Below, one piece after another: positions 9,501 to 18,105 of a DNA stretch of 64,000 bases (within the stretch, counting starts at the first letter, position 1; the number at the start of each line of letters is the position of its first letter). Made by a program: the position numbers and the translations under genes. The DNA comes from an uncultured Bacteroidales bacterium (GTDB lineage Bacteria > Bacteroidota > Bacteroidia > Bacteroidales > Muribaculaceae), in assembly GCA_902768435.1 (NCBI GenBank), contig CACXLJ010000026.1, positions 1 through 64,000 on the forward strand. The letters are read 5' to 3'. Below the pieces are notes generated by a model that worked only from the letters and a program-made list of their open reading frames with translations, did no database searches and was not told the origin of the DNA.

Positions 9501-10124
9501 GGTCTCGACCATGTGATTGCCAGCGGCAAGAATGTGAACATCCTGGTTATCGACACCGAGGTTTACTCTAACACCGGTGGCCAGGCTTCGAAGGCTACTC
9601 CTATCGGCGCTATCGCCAAGTTTGCTGCTGCCGGCAAGCGCATCCGCAAGAAAGACCTGGGTCTGATTGCTTCGACCTACGGCTATGTTTACGTAGCTCA
9701 GGTAGCTATGGGCGCAAGCGATGCTCAGTGCCTCAAGGCCATCCGCGAGGCCGAGGCCTACGACGGACCGTCGCTCATCATTGCCTACGCTCCCTGTATC
9801 AACCATGGCCTCAAGGCCGGTATGGGCAAGAGCCAGGCCGAGGAAGCCAAGGCTGTGGAATGTGGCTACTGGCACCTGTGGCGTTACAACCCCGAACTCG
9901 AGAAAGAAGGCAAGAACCCGTTCACGCTCGATAGCAAAGAGCCCGACTGGGATAAGTTCGAAGACTTCCTCAAGGGCGAGGTGCGCTACGCTTCGGTACT
10001 CAAGCAGTATCCCGAGGAGGCAGCACAACTCTTCGCTGCCGCCAAGGAGAACGCACAGTGGCGCTACAACAACTATCGCCGCCTTGCTCAGCAGCAATGG
10101 GGCGTAGATCCCGAAAACAAATAA
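6567..10124 (+). CDS. nifJ: Pyruvate:ferredoxin (flavodoxin) oxidoreductase
   Basis: A 1185-aa homodimer-type PFOR with all domains fused, the usual length. It oxidises pyruvate with CoA to acetyl-CoA, CO2 and reduced ferredoxin or flavodoxin. Domain order is: N-terminal TPP pyrimidine-binding domain starting CDGNQAAAHISY with YPITPSSTMAE; the gamma domain; two ferredoxin-type 4Fe-4S motifs, CIQCNKCALVCP and CLGCGNCADICPG (around residues 690-765); a third-cluster Cys in SGACSGCGETPY; and the TPP-pyrophosphate domain with GGDGASYDIGFGGLDH and NTGGQASKATP. It is monocistronic with a structured leader and a strong terminator. The encoded enzyme is oxygen-labile and central to anaerobic fermentation. 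Confidence 0.97.
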   Translation: MSKVKKFMTCDGNQAAAHISYMFTEVAAIYPITPSSTMAEHVDEWAAAGRKNIFGETVMVQEMQSEGGAAGAVHGSLQAGALTTTYTASQGLLLMIPNMYKIAGELLPGVFHVSARTLASHTLCIFGDHQDVMATRQTGFAMLCEGSVQEVMDLAAVAHLSAIKGRVPFVNFFDGFRTSHEIQKVEAMDQEDLKPLVDMEALNNFRKRAMNPDAPITRGTAENPDVFFQHRESCNDYYTAVPAIVEDYMNKISEITGRKYGLFDYYGAKDADRVIIAMGSVTEAIRETIDYLTEAGEKVGLVAVHLYRPFSAKHFLAAVPSTAKRIAVLDRTKEPGATGEPLYLDVKDCFYGAENAPMIVGGRYGLGSKDTTPAQILAVYENLSLPMPKNQFTLGIEDDVTFSSLPQKEEIAMGGDGIFQAKFYGLGADGTVGANKNSVKIIGDNTDKHCQAYFSYDSKKSGGFTCSHLRFGDTPIRSTYLVTTPNFVACHVQAYLHMYDVTRGLQKNGTFLLNTVWEGEQLAKNLPNKVKKYFAENNISVYYINATKIAQEIGLGNRTNTILQSAFFRITEVIPVDLAVEQMKKFIDKSYGKKGQDVVDKNYQAVDRGGEYKTLEIDPAWANLPVENDEDNNAPAFINNVVRPINAQNGDLLPVSAFKGREDGTWDAGTAAYEKRGVATFVPVWNAQNCIQCNKCALVCPHAAIRPFLMNEEEAAKSPFKEEDKLPAIGKTLAGLKFVQVVDVMDCLGCGNCADICPGKMGNKALEMVPLMGHEEDQKLWDYAVNNVTSKQELVDIKSNVKNSQFAKPLFEFSGACSGCGETPYLKLISQLFGDREMVANATGCSSIYSASVPSTPYTTNAKGHGPAWANSLFEDFCEFGLGMAIADEKMRARVEGFVKEAIESESVADDTKALYREWLENKNDGAMSRELSDKIIEAIENSNAPADVKVKSLAHYLVKRSQWIVGGDGASYDIGFGGLDHVIASGKNVNILVIDTEVYSNTGGQASKATPIGAIAKFAAAGKRIRKKDLGLIASTYGYVYVAQVAMGASDAQCLKAIREAEAYDGPSLIIAYAPCINHGLKAGMGKSQAEEAKAVECGYWHLWRYNPELEKEGKNPFTLDSKEPDWDKFEDFLKGEVRYASVLKQYPEEAAQLFAAAKENAQWRYNNYRRLAQQQWGVDPENK

Positions 10125-10150
10125 TCCTTACCGATTATAACCCAACATTC

Positions 10151-10190
10151 AGTTGCCCGGCACACCCTCGTGTCCGGGCAACTTTGATAT
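10151..10190 (+). terminator. Rho-independent terminator
   Basis: AGTTGCCCGG-CACA pairs with TGT-CCGGGCAACT, a stem of more than 12 bp, followed by a short T-rich stretch. It ends the PFOR transcript. Confidence 0.75.
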
Positions 10191-10220
10191 TATTACCTCT
10201 GCTTTCTCGCAGTCGATGTT

Positions 10221-10265
10221 CTCACAGGCCTCAGAGTTCTCCAAGAACTCCGAGGACTCCGAACA
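10221..10265. repeat. 9-bp-period CTC-anchored minisatellite
   Basis: Five imperfect 9-bp units each beginning CTC (CTCACAGGC, CTCAGAGTT, CTCCAAGAA, CTCCGAGGA, CTCCGAACA) between the PFOR terminator and the next promoter. Confidence 0.7.
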
Positions 10266-10290
10266 ACTTTGATTTATTTGCAAGAGAAAG

Positions 10291-10321
10291 TTGTGAGAAC
10301 GAGGGGAAAATAGTAATTTTG
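10291..10321 (+). promoter_or_regulatory. GH84 gene promoter
   Basis: TTG at 10291-10293 and TAATTTTG at 10314-10321 with about 20 bp between them. An upstream in-frame TTG codon lies 13 nt past the -7 box, but the ATG at 10358 gives a proper signal peptide. Confidence 0.65.
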
Positions 10322-10357
10322 TGAAAAGAGTTTTTGAACATCTTTAAATTGACTGAT

Positions 10358-12322
10358 ATGAGACGGATTGTTACGATGTTGATGATGGCTGTTGCTGCTT
10401 TGAGCAGCACAACAATGCTGGGTGAAGAGGTTTATGAGATATATCCGGTGCCGCAGGTGCAATTGGCAGGAATAGGTCAAGCATCGTTCTCACCGAAGGT
10501 GACGATTGTGGCCGAGAAAGGCATCGACGAGGTGACCGTTGAGCGCGCCAAACAGGTCTTGACAGAGCATGGCCTCTTTGCTACTGTGGCAAATCACCCC
10601 ACAAAAAAAGGCAGCAACCTGTTGCTGGGAATCAATGGCAGCGGTGGCGAGGCCGATAAGCGGTACGCGCGCATCTATAGTCAGCCGTTCAGCCTCAACA
10701 ACAAATATGACCGCCACATTCTTAGTCTCACGAGCGACAAGGCGGGCAGTGCCCAAGTGGTGATTGTGGGTGAGAACACCGACGCCACCTTTTGTGGGCT
10801 TGCCTCGCTGGAGCAGATGCTCGACCGTGGCACTACAGCCCTGCCCTGCGTGATGCTGCTCGACTGGGCCGATGTGCAGAACCGCGGCATCATCGAGGGC
10901 TACTATGGCGTGCCCTACTCTGCCGCAGTCACCAAGGACCTGTTCCGCTTCATGGCACGATACAAACTCAACACCTATATGTATGGGGCCAAGAGCGACC
11001 CCTATCACTCGCGCTATTGGAGCGAGCCTTACCCCACCCACATCAGCGCCGAACAGGAACGCATAGGCTATCTGTCGCAAGACATGATGCGCGACATCAC
11101 TGCCACCGCTCACGCCTGCAAGGTGAACTTTGTGTGGGCCATCCACCCGGGCAAGGCCTTTGCCGACCCGACCGACGCCAATGTGATTGACCGCATCATG
11201 CGCAAGCTGGAGAGCATGTACGGGTTGGGCGTGCGGCAGTTTGGCGTGTTTGTCGACGATGTGGGTGTGCCGAGCGATCCCGCCATCATGCAACTGTGTG
11301 CCGACAACCTGACCACGCTGCAACGGCGCATTGACGAGCGCTGGAACAAACCTGGCACAGCGCCCACCGACACGGTGAGGCCCCTGCACTATGTGCCACA
11401 ACTCTATGCCTACGGCTGGGTTGATCTGGACCGAGGCCGCCAGTTTTATGAATCGCTGCGCAGCACCCCAAGCAAGGTGAACATCTACATCACAGGCCGC
11501 AATGTGTGGTCGGTGCCCAACAATCACGACCTGGCGCTCGTACAAAGCTGGCTGGGCCGCGAGGTGAGCTGGTGGTGGAACTATCCCTGCAACGACCAGG
11601 ACATGAGCAAACTGTTTGTGAGCGACACCTACACCAACTTCCGCGACGAGACCCACATCATCAACACCGAGCGGCTCGAGCACACTTTGAGCGGCACCAA
11701 CACCGTAATCATCAACCCCATGCAACAGGGCGAACTGTCGAAGATTGCCCTGTTTGGCGTAGCTGACTACACCTGGAACAATGGTGCCTGGAACAACGAG
11801 CGCACCTGGGACGCCGCCATTCCCACCGTGCTTGATCCTTCCGTGGTTGGACAAGACATGGTTGATGCCTTCAGGATAATCGCGCCGCACCTGCGCTACT
11901 ACGATAACGATGCACTCGACTACTATGTGGTGCGCTACAAGCAATCGGTGCAACGCGGCAATCCCAGCCCAGAGGCGCTCATCAATGTGCTGAGCACTGT
12001 GAACGATGCCTGCAATCAACTGCGAACCATAGAACCATGGCTCAACTCTTCAGATACATCGACCTCTAACTCCTGGATAAGCCAAAAATTACTCTACAAC
12101 GACCTGCGCCCCTGGCTACTGCGCCTCGAGGCAATGACCGGCGAGGCTGTGGCGCTGCTGCGGGGAGAGAATCCCGAGCCGGTAGACTACGAGCACAACC
12201 CCGACTTCCAGTTCCAGGTGCTGGGTGGCATGGGCGACGCCATCACACTGAGCACACGCATCGCCGAGCCCTCGGCCACTGCGCTCGCACCCCTCATCGA
12301 CTACCTGCGCAAGAACAAATAG
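10358..12322 (+). CDS. Exported GH84 beta-N-acetylglucosaminidase
   Basis: A 654-aa protein with a signal peptide (MRRIVTMLMMAVAALSST). Residues about 25-165 form the GH84 N-terminal domain (YPVPQVQ...LLGI). The catalytic (beta/alpha)8 domain begins at RGIIEGYYGVPYS (176-188) and contains NTYMYGAKSDPYH (205-217). The catalytic aspartate pair is in FGVFVDDVG (Asp300-Asp301), the substrate-assisted acid and polariser in this family. It removes terminal beta-GlcNAc (O-GlcNAcase or hyaluronidase-like activity) and acts in the periplasm or at the surface, probably on host mucin glycans. The C-terminal helical part has no recognisable binding module. Monocistronic. Confidence 0.92.
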   Translation: MRRIVTMLMMAVAALSSTTMLGEEVYEIYPVPQVQLAGIGQASFSPKVTIVAEKGIDEVTVERAKQVLTEHGLFATVANHPTKKGSNLLLGINGSGGEADKRYARIYSQPFSLNNKYDRHILSLTSDKAGSAQVVIVGENTDATFCGLASLEQMLDRGTTALPCVMLLDWADVQNRGIIEGYYGVPYSAAVTKDLFRFMARYKLNTYMYGAKSDPYHSRYWSEPYPTHISAEQERIGYLSQDMMRDITATAHACKVNFVWAIHPGKAFADPTDANVIDRIMRKLESMYGLGVRQFGVFVDDVGVPSDPAIMQLCADNLTTLQRRIDERWNKPGTAPTDTVRPLHYVPQLYAYGWVDLDRGRQFYESLRSTPSKVNIYITGRNVWSVPNNHDLALVQSWLGREVSWWWNYPCNDQDMSKLFVSDTYTNFRDETHIINTERLEHTLSGTNTVIINPMQQGELSKIALFGVADYTWNNGAWNNERTWDAAIPTVLDPSVVGQDMVDAFRIIAPHLRYYDNDALDYYVVRYKQSVQRGNPSPEALINVLSTVNDACNQLRTIEPWLNSSDTSTSNSWISQKLLYNDLRPWLLRLEAMTGEAVALLRGENPEPVDYEHNPDFQFQVLGGMGDAITLSTRIAEPSATALAPLIDYLRKNK

Positions 12323-12327
12323 CACAT

Positions 12328-12412
12328 CATTCCTTCGAAAAAATGTGCTCCATCGGCATTTATTCGTTCGAAAAAGTGTAGCAAACCTGCAATTATTCGT
12401 TCGAAAAAGTGT
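12328..12412. repeat. Three 33-bp-period direct repeats
   Basis: Three copies of an about 19-bp core, TATTCGTTCGAAAAAGTGT (12361-12379 and 12394-12412, with a variant at 12328-12346), spaced exactly 33 bp apart between the GH84 stop and the ABC-F promoter. The core contains the palindrome TTCGAA. Read on the minus strand the period equals 11 codons (HFFERI-like repeats) in a 40-codon open frame from 12420, which may be incidental. Confidence 0.85.
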
Positions 12413-12525
12413 TGTCGCATCCTATAACAAACTGTAATACAACACATTTTACAAAAGCCACATAAGATAGAATAAAAAGTGGGATCAAGACATGAGATTT
12501 CTTTAGAATAATGCGAGAGATTTTG

Positions 12526-12533
12526 TAATTTTG
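12526..12533 (+). promoter_or_regulatory. -7 box for the ABC-F gene
   Basis: TAATTTTG, 23 nt before the ATG at 12557. The -33 element is poorly conserved. Confidence 0.55.
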
Positions 12534-12556
12534 CAGCACTATAAGAAAGAAAGCAG

Positions 12557-14428
12557 ATGGGAGTGTATCTACAGGTTGAGAATTTGACCAAGTCGTTTGG
12601 GGTGAATGTGCTGTTCGAGGACATCAGCTTCGGCATCGACGAGGGCGACAAGATAGGCCTGATTGCCAAAAACGGACTTGGAAAATCGACGCTGCTGGGC
12701 ATCATAGCCAACGATGACCAGCACGATAGCGGCACCATTACCTACCGCAACGACCTGCGTGTGGGATATCTGGAGCAGTCGCCCCACTTCGACGGGCACC
12801 TTGCCATTATCGATGCCTGCCTCACGGGCAACGACCGCCGCAGCCAAGCGGTGAAGGCCTACGAAGAAGCCTTGAAAGGTGGCAACAGCGATGCGATGAC
12901 CGCTGCCATCGAAGGCATGGACAGTGCCGATGCGTGGGACTACGAGACCCGTTTCAAGCAAATTCTCACCCAACTCAAGATCGATGACCTCAATGCCCGC
13001 ATAGGCACCCTCTCGGGAGGCCAGGTGAAACGCGTGGCGCTTGCCAAGATTCTCATCGACGACCCACAGTTGCTCATCCTCGACGAGCCTACCAACCACC
13101 TCGACATCGACATGATTGAGTGGCTCGAGAACTTCTTGAGCCGCAGCCACATCACCCTGCTCATGGTGACCCACGACCGCTACTTCCTCGACAAGATATG
13201 CAACCGCATTCTGGAACTCGACCAGCAGCAAGTCTATAGCTACGAGGGCAATTACGACTACTACCTGCAGAAACGCGCCGAGCGCATCGAGGCACAAAAC
13301 GCAGCTGTGGAGCGCGCCCGCAACCTGCTGCGCACCGAGCTCGAGTGGATGCGCCGCCAGCCTCAGGCACGCATGCACAAGGCACAGTACCGCATCGATG
13401 CTTTCTACGACCTGCAGGAGCGTGCGCAGCGCCGCCACGATGATGGCGAAGTGGAACTGAATGTGAAATCGACCTACATAGGCAAGAAGATTTTTACTGC
13501 GCACCACATAAGCAAGCGGTTTGGCGACAAGGTGATTCTCAAGGACTTGAACTACACCTTTGCACGCTACGAGAAACTGGGCATTGTGGGCGACAACGGC
13601 GTGGGCAAGTCCACCTTCATCAAACTGCTATTGGGAGAACTCGCTCCCGACGAGGGCCACTTCGAGATAGGCGAAACCGTGCAATTTGGCTACTATAGCC
13701 AAGATGGTATCGAGTTTGACGAGAGCCAGAAGGTGATTGACGCGGCACGCGACATAGCCGAATATGTGTACTTCGATGAGAAGACGCACTACACGGCCTC
13801 GCAGTTCCTCAACCTCTTCCTCTTCAGCACCAAAGACCAGCAGAAGTTCATTGCCAAACTGAGTGGTGGCGAGAAACGGCGCCTGTATCTGGCCACCGTG
13901 CTCATGCGCAAGCCCAATTTCCTGATTCTCGACGAGCCCACCAACGACCTCGACATTTCCACGCTCGAGATCCTTGAGGACTACTTAGCACACTTCAAGG
14001 GCTGCGTGATTATCGTGAGTCACGACCGATTTTTCATGGACCGCACCGTCGACCACACCTTTGTGTTCCAAGGCAATGGCGTGGTGAAGGATTTCCCGGG
14101 AAACTATAGCGAATACCGCGCATGGAAGGACTATCACGACCAGCAGGCGGCACAAGAGAGCAAAGCCACTGCCAAACCTAAGGAAAAGCTGCAATATAAT
14201 GTGCGCGACAACTCCAACAAACTCACCTATAAAGAGAAAAAAGAACTGGAACAGCTCTCTACCGACATCGAAGCCCTCAATGCCGAGAAAGAACAGCTCG
14301 ATGCCCTCTTTGCCAGTGGCGAGACCATTGCCGATGTGGCGACCCAAGCCGCACGCTACGAAGAGGTGAAAGCACTGCTCGACGAGAAGGAAATGCGCTG
14401 GCTTGAACTGAGTGAAAAAGAAGGATAA
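12557..14428 (+). CDS. ABC-F family ATPase (Uup-like)
   Basis: A 623-aa soluble tandem ATPase with no membrane domain. The first nucleotide-binding domain has Walker A AKNGLGKST (about 36-44), signature LSGGQVKR and Walker B LLILDEPTNHLD. The second has GDNGVGKST, LSGGEKRR and FLILDEPTNDLD. A linker rich in Arg/Glu lies between them (the P-site tRNA interaction motif of ABC-F proteins), and the C-terminal ~90 residues (KEKLQYN... to the end) are a charged coiled coil as in Uup. Family members act on the ribosome E site, in translation-stalling relief or branched DNA repair. The ATG is placed by the -7 box at 12526-12533. Monocistronic. Confidence 0.93.
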   Translation: MGVYLQVENLTKSFGVNVLFEDISFGIDEGDKIGLIAKNGLGKSTLLGIIANDDQHDSGTITYRNDLRVGYLEQSPHFDGHLAIIDACLTGNDRRSQAVKAYEEALKGGNSDAMTAAIEGMDSADAWDYETRFKQILTQLKIDDLNARIGTLSGGQVKRVALAKILIDDPQLLILDEPTNHLDIDMIEWLENFLSRSHITLLMVTHDRYFLDKICNRILELDQQQVYSYEGNYDYYLQKRAERIEAQNAAVERARNLLRTELEWMRRQPQARMHKAQYRIDAFYDLQERAQRRHDDGEVELNVKSTYIGKKIFTAHHISKRFGDKVILKDLNYTFARYEKLGIVGDNGVGKSTFIKLLLGELAPDEGHFEIGETVQFGYYSQDGIEFDESQKVIDAARDIAEYVYFDEKTHYTASQFLNLFLFSTKDQQKFIAKLSGGEKRRLYLATVLMRKPNFLILDEPTNDLDISTLEILEDYLAHFKGCVIIVSHDRFFMDRTVDHTFVFQGNGVVKDFPGNYSEYRAWKDYHDQQAAQESKATAKPKEKLQYNVRDNSNKLTYKEKKELEQLSTDIEALNAEKEQLDALFASGETIADVATQAARYEEVKALLDEKEMRWLELSEKEG

Positions 14429-14448
14429 ATAGCATCAAAAACAAAAAA

Positions 14449-14477
14449 ACTCCGGCTTTGGCGAGCGCGGAGTCTTT
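14449..14477 (+). terminator. Probable terminator
   Basis: ACTCCG...CGGAGT stem with an inner GC-rich loop, preceded by A8 and followed by a short T-containing tract, 20 nt after the ABC-F stop. The next about 200 nt are AT-rich with no gene. Confidence 0.6.
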
Positions 14478-14677
14478 ATGTCTTTGCCTCAGAATGCTTA
14501 ACAGCAGATAGGCTAAAAAAACTTGTGTTTAATCAAGAAAAAAGTTAGTTAACGTTGTTTGAAGCTTATTTATTGCAGCGAAAAAATTTGTTTTATTATT
14601 TACTTTAAAGACTAAATAAAACACGAAAAGTTTAATAGAACTTCTAATTTTAACATCCATTAACAAACATCGTTTTC

Positions 14678-16057
14678 TTAACCAAAGAGATACTGGAATG
14701 CCTCTTCCACTTTTGCAACCTCTATCAGCTTGATTCTCAGGTTACTTACCTTCAGCCCCTTGACATTGTTCTTGGGAATGATAATGCTGTCGAAACCCAG
14801 TTTCTGCGCCTCACTGATGCGTTGGTCGATGCGGGTAATCTGCCTGATTTCGCCAGAAAGCCCCACCTCGCCACTCATGCACACCCCCTTGTTGATGGGC
14901 ATATCCACATTGCTCGACAAGATGGCGCAAATCACGGCAAGATCCAGTGCCGGGTCGCTCACCTTGAGTCCGCCGGCTATGTTGAGGAACACATCTTTTT
15001 GGGCAAGTTTGAAGCCCACGCGCTTTTCGAGTACGGCCAGCAGCATATTCATGCGACGCTGATCAAAACCTGTCACCGAGCGCTGTGCCGTACCATAGGC
15101 TGCAGTGCTCACGAGTGCCTGCGTCTCGATGAGGAAGGGACGCGCGCCATCCATGGTCACACCCACGGCAGTACCCGAGAGCGATTCGCCCGTCTGCGAC
15201 ACCAGCATCTCGCTGGGATTTGTCACCTCGCGCAGGCCATCTTCTTTCATCTCATAAATGCCCATCTCGCTAGTGTTACCGAAACGGTTCTTGATACCGC
15301 GCAAAATGCGGTAGAGGTAGTGGCGGTCGCCCTCGAACTGGAGCACAGCATCCACAATGTGCTCGAGCACCTTGGGACCGGCAATCGACCCTTCTTTATT
15401 GATATGCCCGATGAGGATGACGGGCGTGTTGGTGGCCTTGGCATAGCGCAAGAAGGTGGCAGCGCACTCGCGCACCTGGCTCACACTGCCAGCAGCCGAC
15501 TCAAGCGCATCGCTGGCAATGGTCTGGATAGAGTCGACAATGATGAGTCCGGGTTTGTCGGCATTGATCGAGGCAAAGATGTTCTCGAGCGAAGTCTCGC
15601 ACAGCAGGTAGCACTCGCAATCCATTTTGCCGCCAGCAATGCGGTCGGCACGCATGCGCAACTGTTGCGGGCTCTCCTCGCCCGACACATAGAGCACCTT
15701 GCGCGAACGGATGCGCAGCACATTCTGCAGCACCAGGGTCGATTTGCCAATGCCGGGTTCACCGCCAATGAGGATGATGCTGCCAGGCACCAGTCCGCCA
15801 CCCAGTACGCGATTGAGTTCACCACTGGGCAACTTGATGCGAGGCAAGTCTTCGGCCTTGATTTCGCTAATCTTCACAGGCTTCACGGCTTCGCGGTGTG
15901 CAACATCACCCAGCAGCGAGCCCTTGGCCGACTTGGGGGCGACGGGCTCCTCGATATAGGTGTTCCACTCACCGCATGCCGGACACTTGCCCACCCATTT
16001 GGGCGACTCGGCACCGCAATTCTTGCAGTAGAACATGGTTTTCACTTGCTTTGCCAT
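14678..16057 (-). CDS. radA: DNA repair protein RadA (Sms)
   Basis: A 459-aa protein, the usual RadA length. A C4 zinc finger at Cys11, Cys14, Cys25 and Cys28 (CKNCGAESPKWVGKCPACGEW) is followed by a RecA-like ATPase with Walker A GGEPGIGKST (about residue 97), the RadA-specific KNRFG motif (about 255), and a C-terminal Lon-protease-like domain (about 330-459) without the catalytic serine context. RadA is a DnaB-type branch-migration helicase that processes recombination intermediates. It starts 12 nt after the SpoU methyltransferase on the same strand, so the two are an operon. Confidence 0.96.
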   Translation of the reverse strand: MAKQVKTMFYCKNCGAESPKWVGKCPACGEWNTYIEEPVAPKSAKGSLLGDVAHREAVKPVKISEIKAEDLPRIKLPSGELNRVLGGGLVPGSIILIGGEPGIGKSTLVLQNVLRIRSRKVLYVSGEESPQQLRMRADRIAGGKMDCECYLLCETSLENIFASINADKPGLIIVDSIQTIASDALESAAGSVSQVRECAATFLRYAKATNTPVILIGHINKEGSIAGPKVLEHIVDAVLQFEGDRHYLYRILRGIKNRFGNTSEMGIYEMKEDGLREVTNPSEMLVSQTGESLSGTAVGVTMDGARPFLIETQALVSTAAYGTAQRSVTGFDQRRMNMLLAVLEKRVGFKLAQKDVFLNIAGGLKVSDPALDLAVICAILSSNVDMPINKGVCMSGEVGLSGEIRQITRIDQRISEAQKLGFDSIIIPKNNVKGLKVSNLRIKLIEVAKVEEAFQYLFG

Positions 16058-16069
16058 ATATTCAAGTAT

Positions 16070-16837
16070 TTATTTTTTCAAAACATTGCGTTTAAATTCG
16101 CTCACCGTGATAGCCGCAGCCACACCCACATTGAGCGACTCGCTCTTGCCGCCCTTGCGCGGTGCGGCTGGGATGAGCAGACGCTGGTTGACCTTGGCTG
16201 CCACCTTGGCACCTATGCCCTGCCCCTCGTTGCCAAAGATGATGAAACCCTTGTCGGGCAACTGGGCTGCATAGATGTTCTCACCATCGAGAAAGGTGCC
16301 GCAAGCTGGCAAGTCGCTGAAGTCATCGAGCAGCGCCTCGAGGTCAACATAATGCACCTTGACCCTGGAGATGGCGCCCATCGTGGCCTGAACCACCTTG
16401 TGGTTGAACACATCGACGGTGCCGATGCTGGCAAAGATGTTGCGAATGTCATACCAGTCGGCAATTCGCATGATAGTGCCCAGGTTGCCTGGGTCCTGAA
16501 TGTTATCGAGCACTATGCTGAGGCTGTTTTTCACCTCCTGCTCGTCGATTGCATATTGCGGCATCTCATAGACGGCAATCACATCGCTGGGATTGGAGAA
16601 CTGCGACATGCGCGCCATTTGCTGGTTGTTGGCGAGCACAATCTTGGGGTGCATGGCAGCGGTGGCGAGCCGGTCGTGCCAGGCACGGGTACAAATAAGC
16701 CAGCGGCACTCAAACGCGTCCCAGGTGTCGCGCACGCACTTGGTGCCTTCGGCGGTAAACAGACCCTCGTCGTCGCGATATTTCTTGACAGCGAGCGAAC
16801 GCACGGTCTTGATGATGCCTTGATTAATATCGATCAT
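16070..16837 (-). CDS. SpoU/TrmH-family RNA 2'-O-methyltransferase
   Basis: A 255-aa SPOUT enzyme. Motif 1 is LDNIQDPGNLGTIMRIADW (about 103-121), motif 2 FGNEGQGIG (about 192-200), motif 3 IPAAPRKGGKSESLNVGVAA (about 213-232), where the SAM-binding trefoil knot forms. An N-terminal substrate-binding segment (about 1-90) is present, as in RlmB-like enzymes that methylate 23S rRNA. The exact target nucleotide cannot be assigned. It is the first gene of the radA operon. A -7 box (TAAATTTG) lies at 16869-16876 on the minus strand. Confidence 0.9.
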   Translation of the reverse strand: MIDINQGIIKTVRSLAVKKYRDDEGLFTAEGTKCVRDTWDAFECRWLICTRAWHDRLATAAMHPKIVLANNQQMARMSQFSNPSDVIAVYEMPQYAIDEQEVKNSLSIVLDNIQDPGNLGTIMRIADWYDIRNIFASIGTVDVFNHKVVQATMGAISRVKVHYVDLEALLDDFSDLPACGTFLDGENIYAAQLPDKGFIIFGNEGQGIGAKVAAKVNQRLLIPAAPRKGGKSESLNVGVAAAITVSEFKRNVLKK

Positions 16838-16920
16838 TGCAATTCAAAATTCAAGTGAAACAAGAATACAAATTTACATCATTTTTTGGAGAAAAGGAAT
16901 CTTAACCCCATAAAACTTTG

Positions 16921-16952
16921 ACCCTGCGTGAATAGAGCATATCCACACAGGG
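16921..16952 (-). terminator. Hairpin downstream of butyrate kinase gene
   Basis: CCCTG(T)GTG pairs with CAC(G)CAGGG with a 13-nt loop, in the gap after buk. On the minus strand only a weak T stretch follows, so termination strength is uncertain. Confidence 0.45.
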
Positions 16953-16994
16953 CCAAAAAAATCCATGAATAAAACTAACGGGATTGAACCCTTT

Positions 16995-18056
16995 TTACTT
17001 GTATTCCTTAGCCTCACGCTGGCCACGAAGCACTGCATAAGCATTGCCGGCCAGAGCGCCCATCTCGTCTTCGCCAGGGAAGCAATAAGTGGGTGCCAAG
17101 AAATCGATGCGCTTGCGGAGCTCGGCAATGAGGTATTCAGAGTGAGCCATACCGCCAGTGAGCAGGATAGCATCGATCTTGCCGCAAAGCACAGCACTCT
17201 CCGAGGCAATCTGCTTAGCCACATGATAAATCATGGCATCGAGAACGAGTTTAGCGCGTTCGTCACCATTCTGGATGCGCTCTTGAATCTCGATAAGGTC
17301 GGTCGTACCCAGCAGAGCATTCAAACCACCCTTGCCAGTGATGAACTTGAGGATTTCTTCTTGAGTATATTTGCCGCTGAAGCACAGGCGCACCAAGTCG
17401 GCTGCAGGCACTGTACCGGCGCGCTCGGGAGTGAACGGGCCCTCGCCATCGAGTGCATTGTTGGCATCAACAGCCACACCCTTTTCGTGAGCAGCCACCG
17501 AGATGCCACCACCCAAGTGGCAAATGATCAGGTTCATCTCCTCATATTTCTTGCCAATCTCGCGAGCAAAACGGCGAGCAATGGCACGCTGGTTGAGTGG
17601 ATGCCAAATGCTGCGACGCTCAATCATGGGAACACCGCAAATGCGAGCATAGTCGTTCAGTTCGTCAACCACAACGGGGTCGGCGATAAAGCAGCGGCAA
17701 CCAGGAATTTGCTTGGCAATCTTGTCGGCAATAAGGCAACCCAGGTTGCAAGCGTGTTCACGGGTAGCGTTACGAGTGTCCTCGAGCATCTGCTCATTCA
17801 CCTCATACACACCGCCAGGAACGGCTTTACCCAGACCACCACGGCCAATGACGGCCTTGAAATTGAAGTCAACATTGGTGACCTTGATTTCATTCATCAC
17901 AAGGTTATAACGGAAATCAAACTGGTCCAAAATGGTTTTGTAAGGTGCCAGTTCTTCGGGTTTGTGACGAATGGAACGGAGCAGCAATGGGGTTTCGCCT
18001 TCATAGACGGCAAACTTGGTTGATGTTGATCCAGGATTGATAACAAGTATACGCAT
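16995..18056 (-). CDS. buk: Butyrate kinase
   Basis: A 353-aa ASKHA-fold acyl kinase. NPGSTSTKFAVYEG at residues 7-20 is the phosphate-1 motif of the acetate/butyrate kinase family, HLGGGISVAAH (about 180) is phosphate-2-like and ILLTGGMAHSEYL (about 295) is the adenosine motif. It makes butyrate (or a branched acid such as isobutyrate) and ATP from the acyl phosphate. It lies 49 nt downstream of the phosphotransacylase gene on the same strand, the standard ptb-buk operon, so the acyl phosphate is provided by its neighbour. Acetate kinase is less likely because of the length and the butyrate-kinase-type sequence. Confidence 0.94.
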   Translation of the reverse strand: MRILVINPGSTSTKFAVYEGETPLLLRSIRHKPEELAPYKTILDQFDFRYNLVMNEIKVTNVDFNFKAVIGRGGLGKAVPGGVYEVNEQMLEDTRNATREHACNLGCLIADKIAKQIPGCRCFIADPVVVDELNDYARICGVPMIERRSIWHPLNQRAIARRFAREIGKKYEEMNLIICHLGGGISVAAHEKGVAVDANNALDGEGPFTPERAGTVPAADLVRLCFSGKYTQEEILKFITGKGGLNALLGTTDLIEIQERIQNGDERAKLVLDAMIYHVAKQIASESAVLCGKIDAILLTGGMAHSEYLIAELRKRIDFLAPTYCFPGEDEMGALAGNAYAVLRGQREAKEYK

Positions 18057-18105
18057 AGTTATTCTGTATAATTTAATGTGTTATTTATATTTTCGTGATG
18101 CTAAA

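Noticed and set aside
10334..10357. TTG as start of the GH84 gene
   Set aside because: It gives a charged extension before a normal signal peptide and lies at the transcription start predicted by the -7 box; ATG 10358 is better.
12328..12412. Three spaced repeats as a CRISPR array
   Set aside because: The intervening 14 bp are far too short for spacers, there are only three copies, and no cas genes are present.
12301..12420. 40-codon minus-strand frame with HFFERI repeats as a real peptide gene
   Set aside because: No -7 box, and it runs into the 3' end of the GH84 gene; the repeats are explained by the 33-bp DNA repeat. Kept only as a note on the repeat.
14822..16858. 678-codon open frame antisense to radA and the SpoU methyltransferase gene
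   Set aside because: It is the mirror of two strongly recognised genes; the His/Ala-rich composition and lack of any motif are typical of antisense frames in GC-richer DNA.
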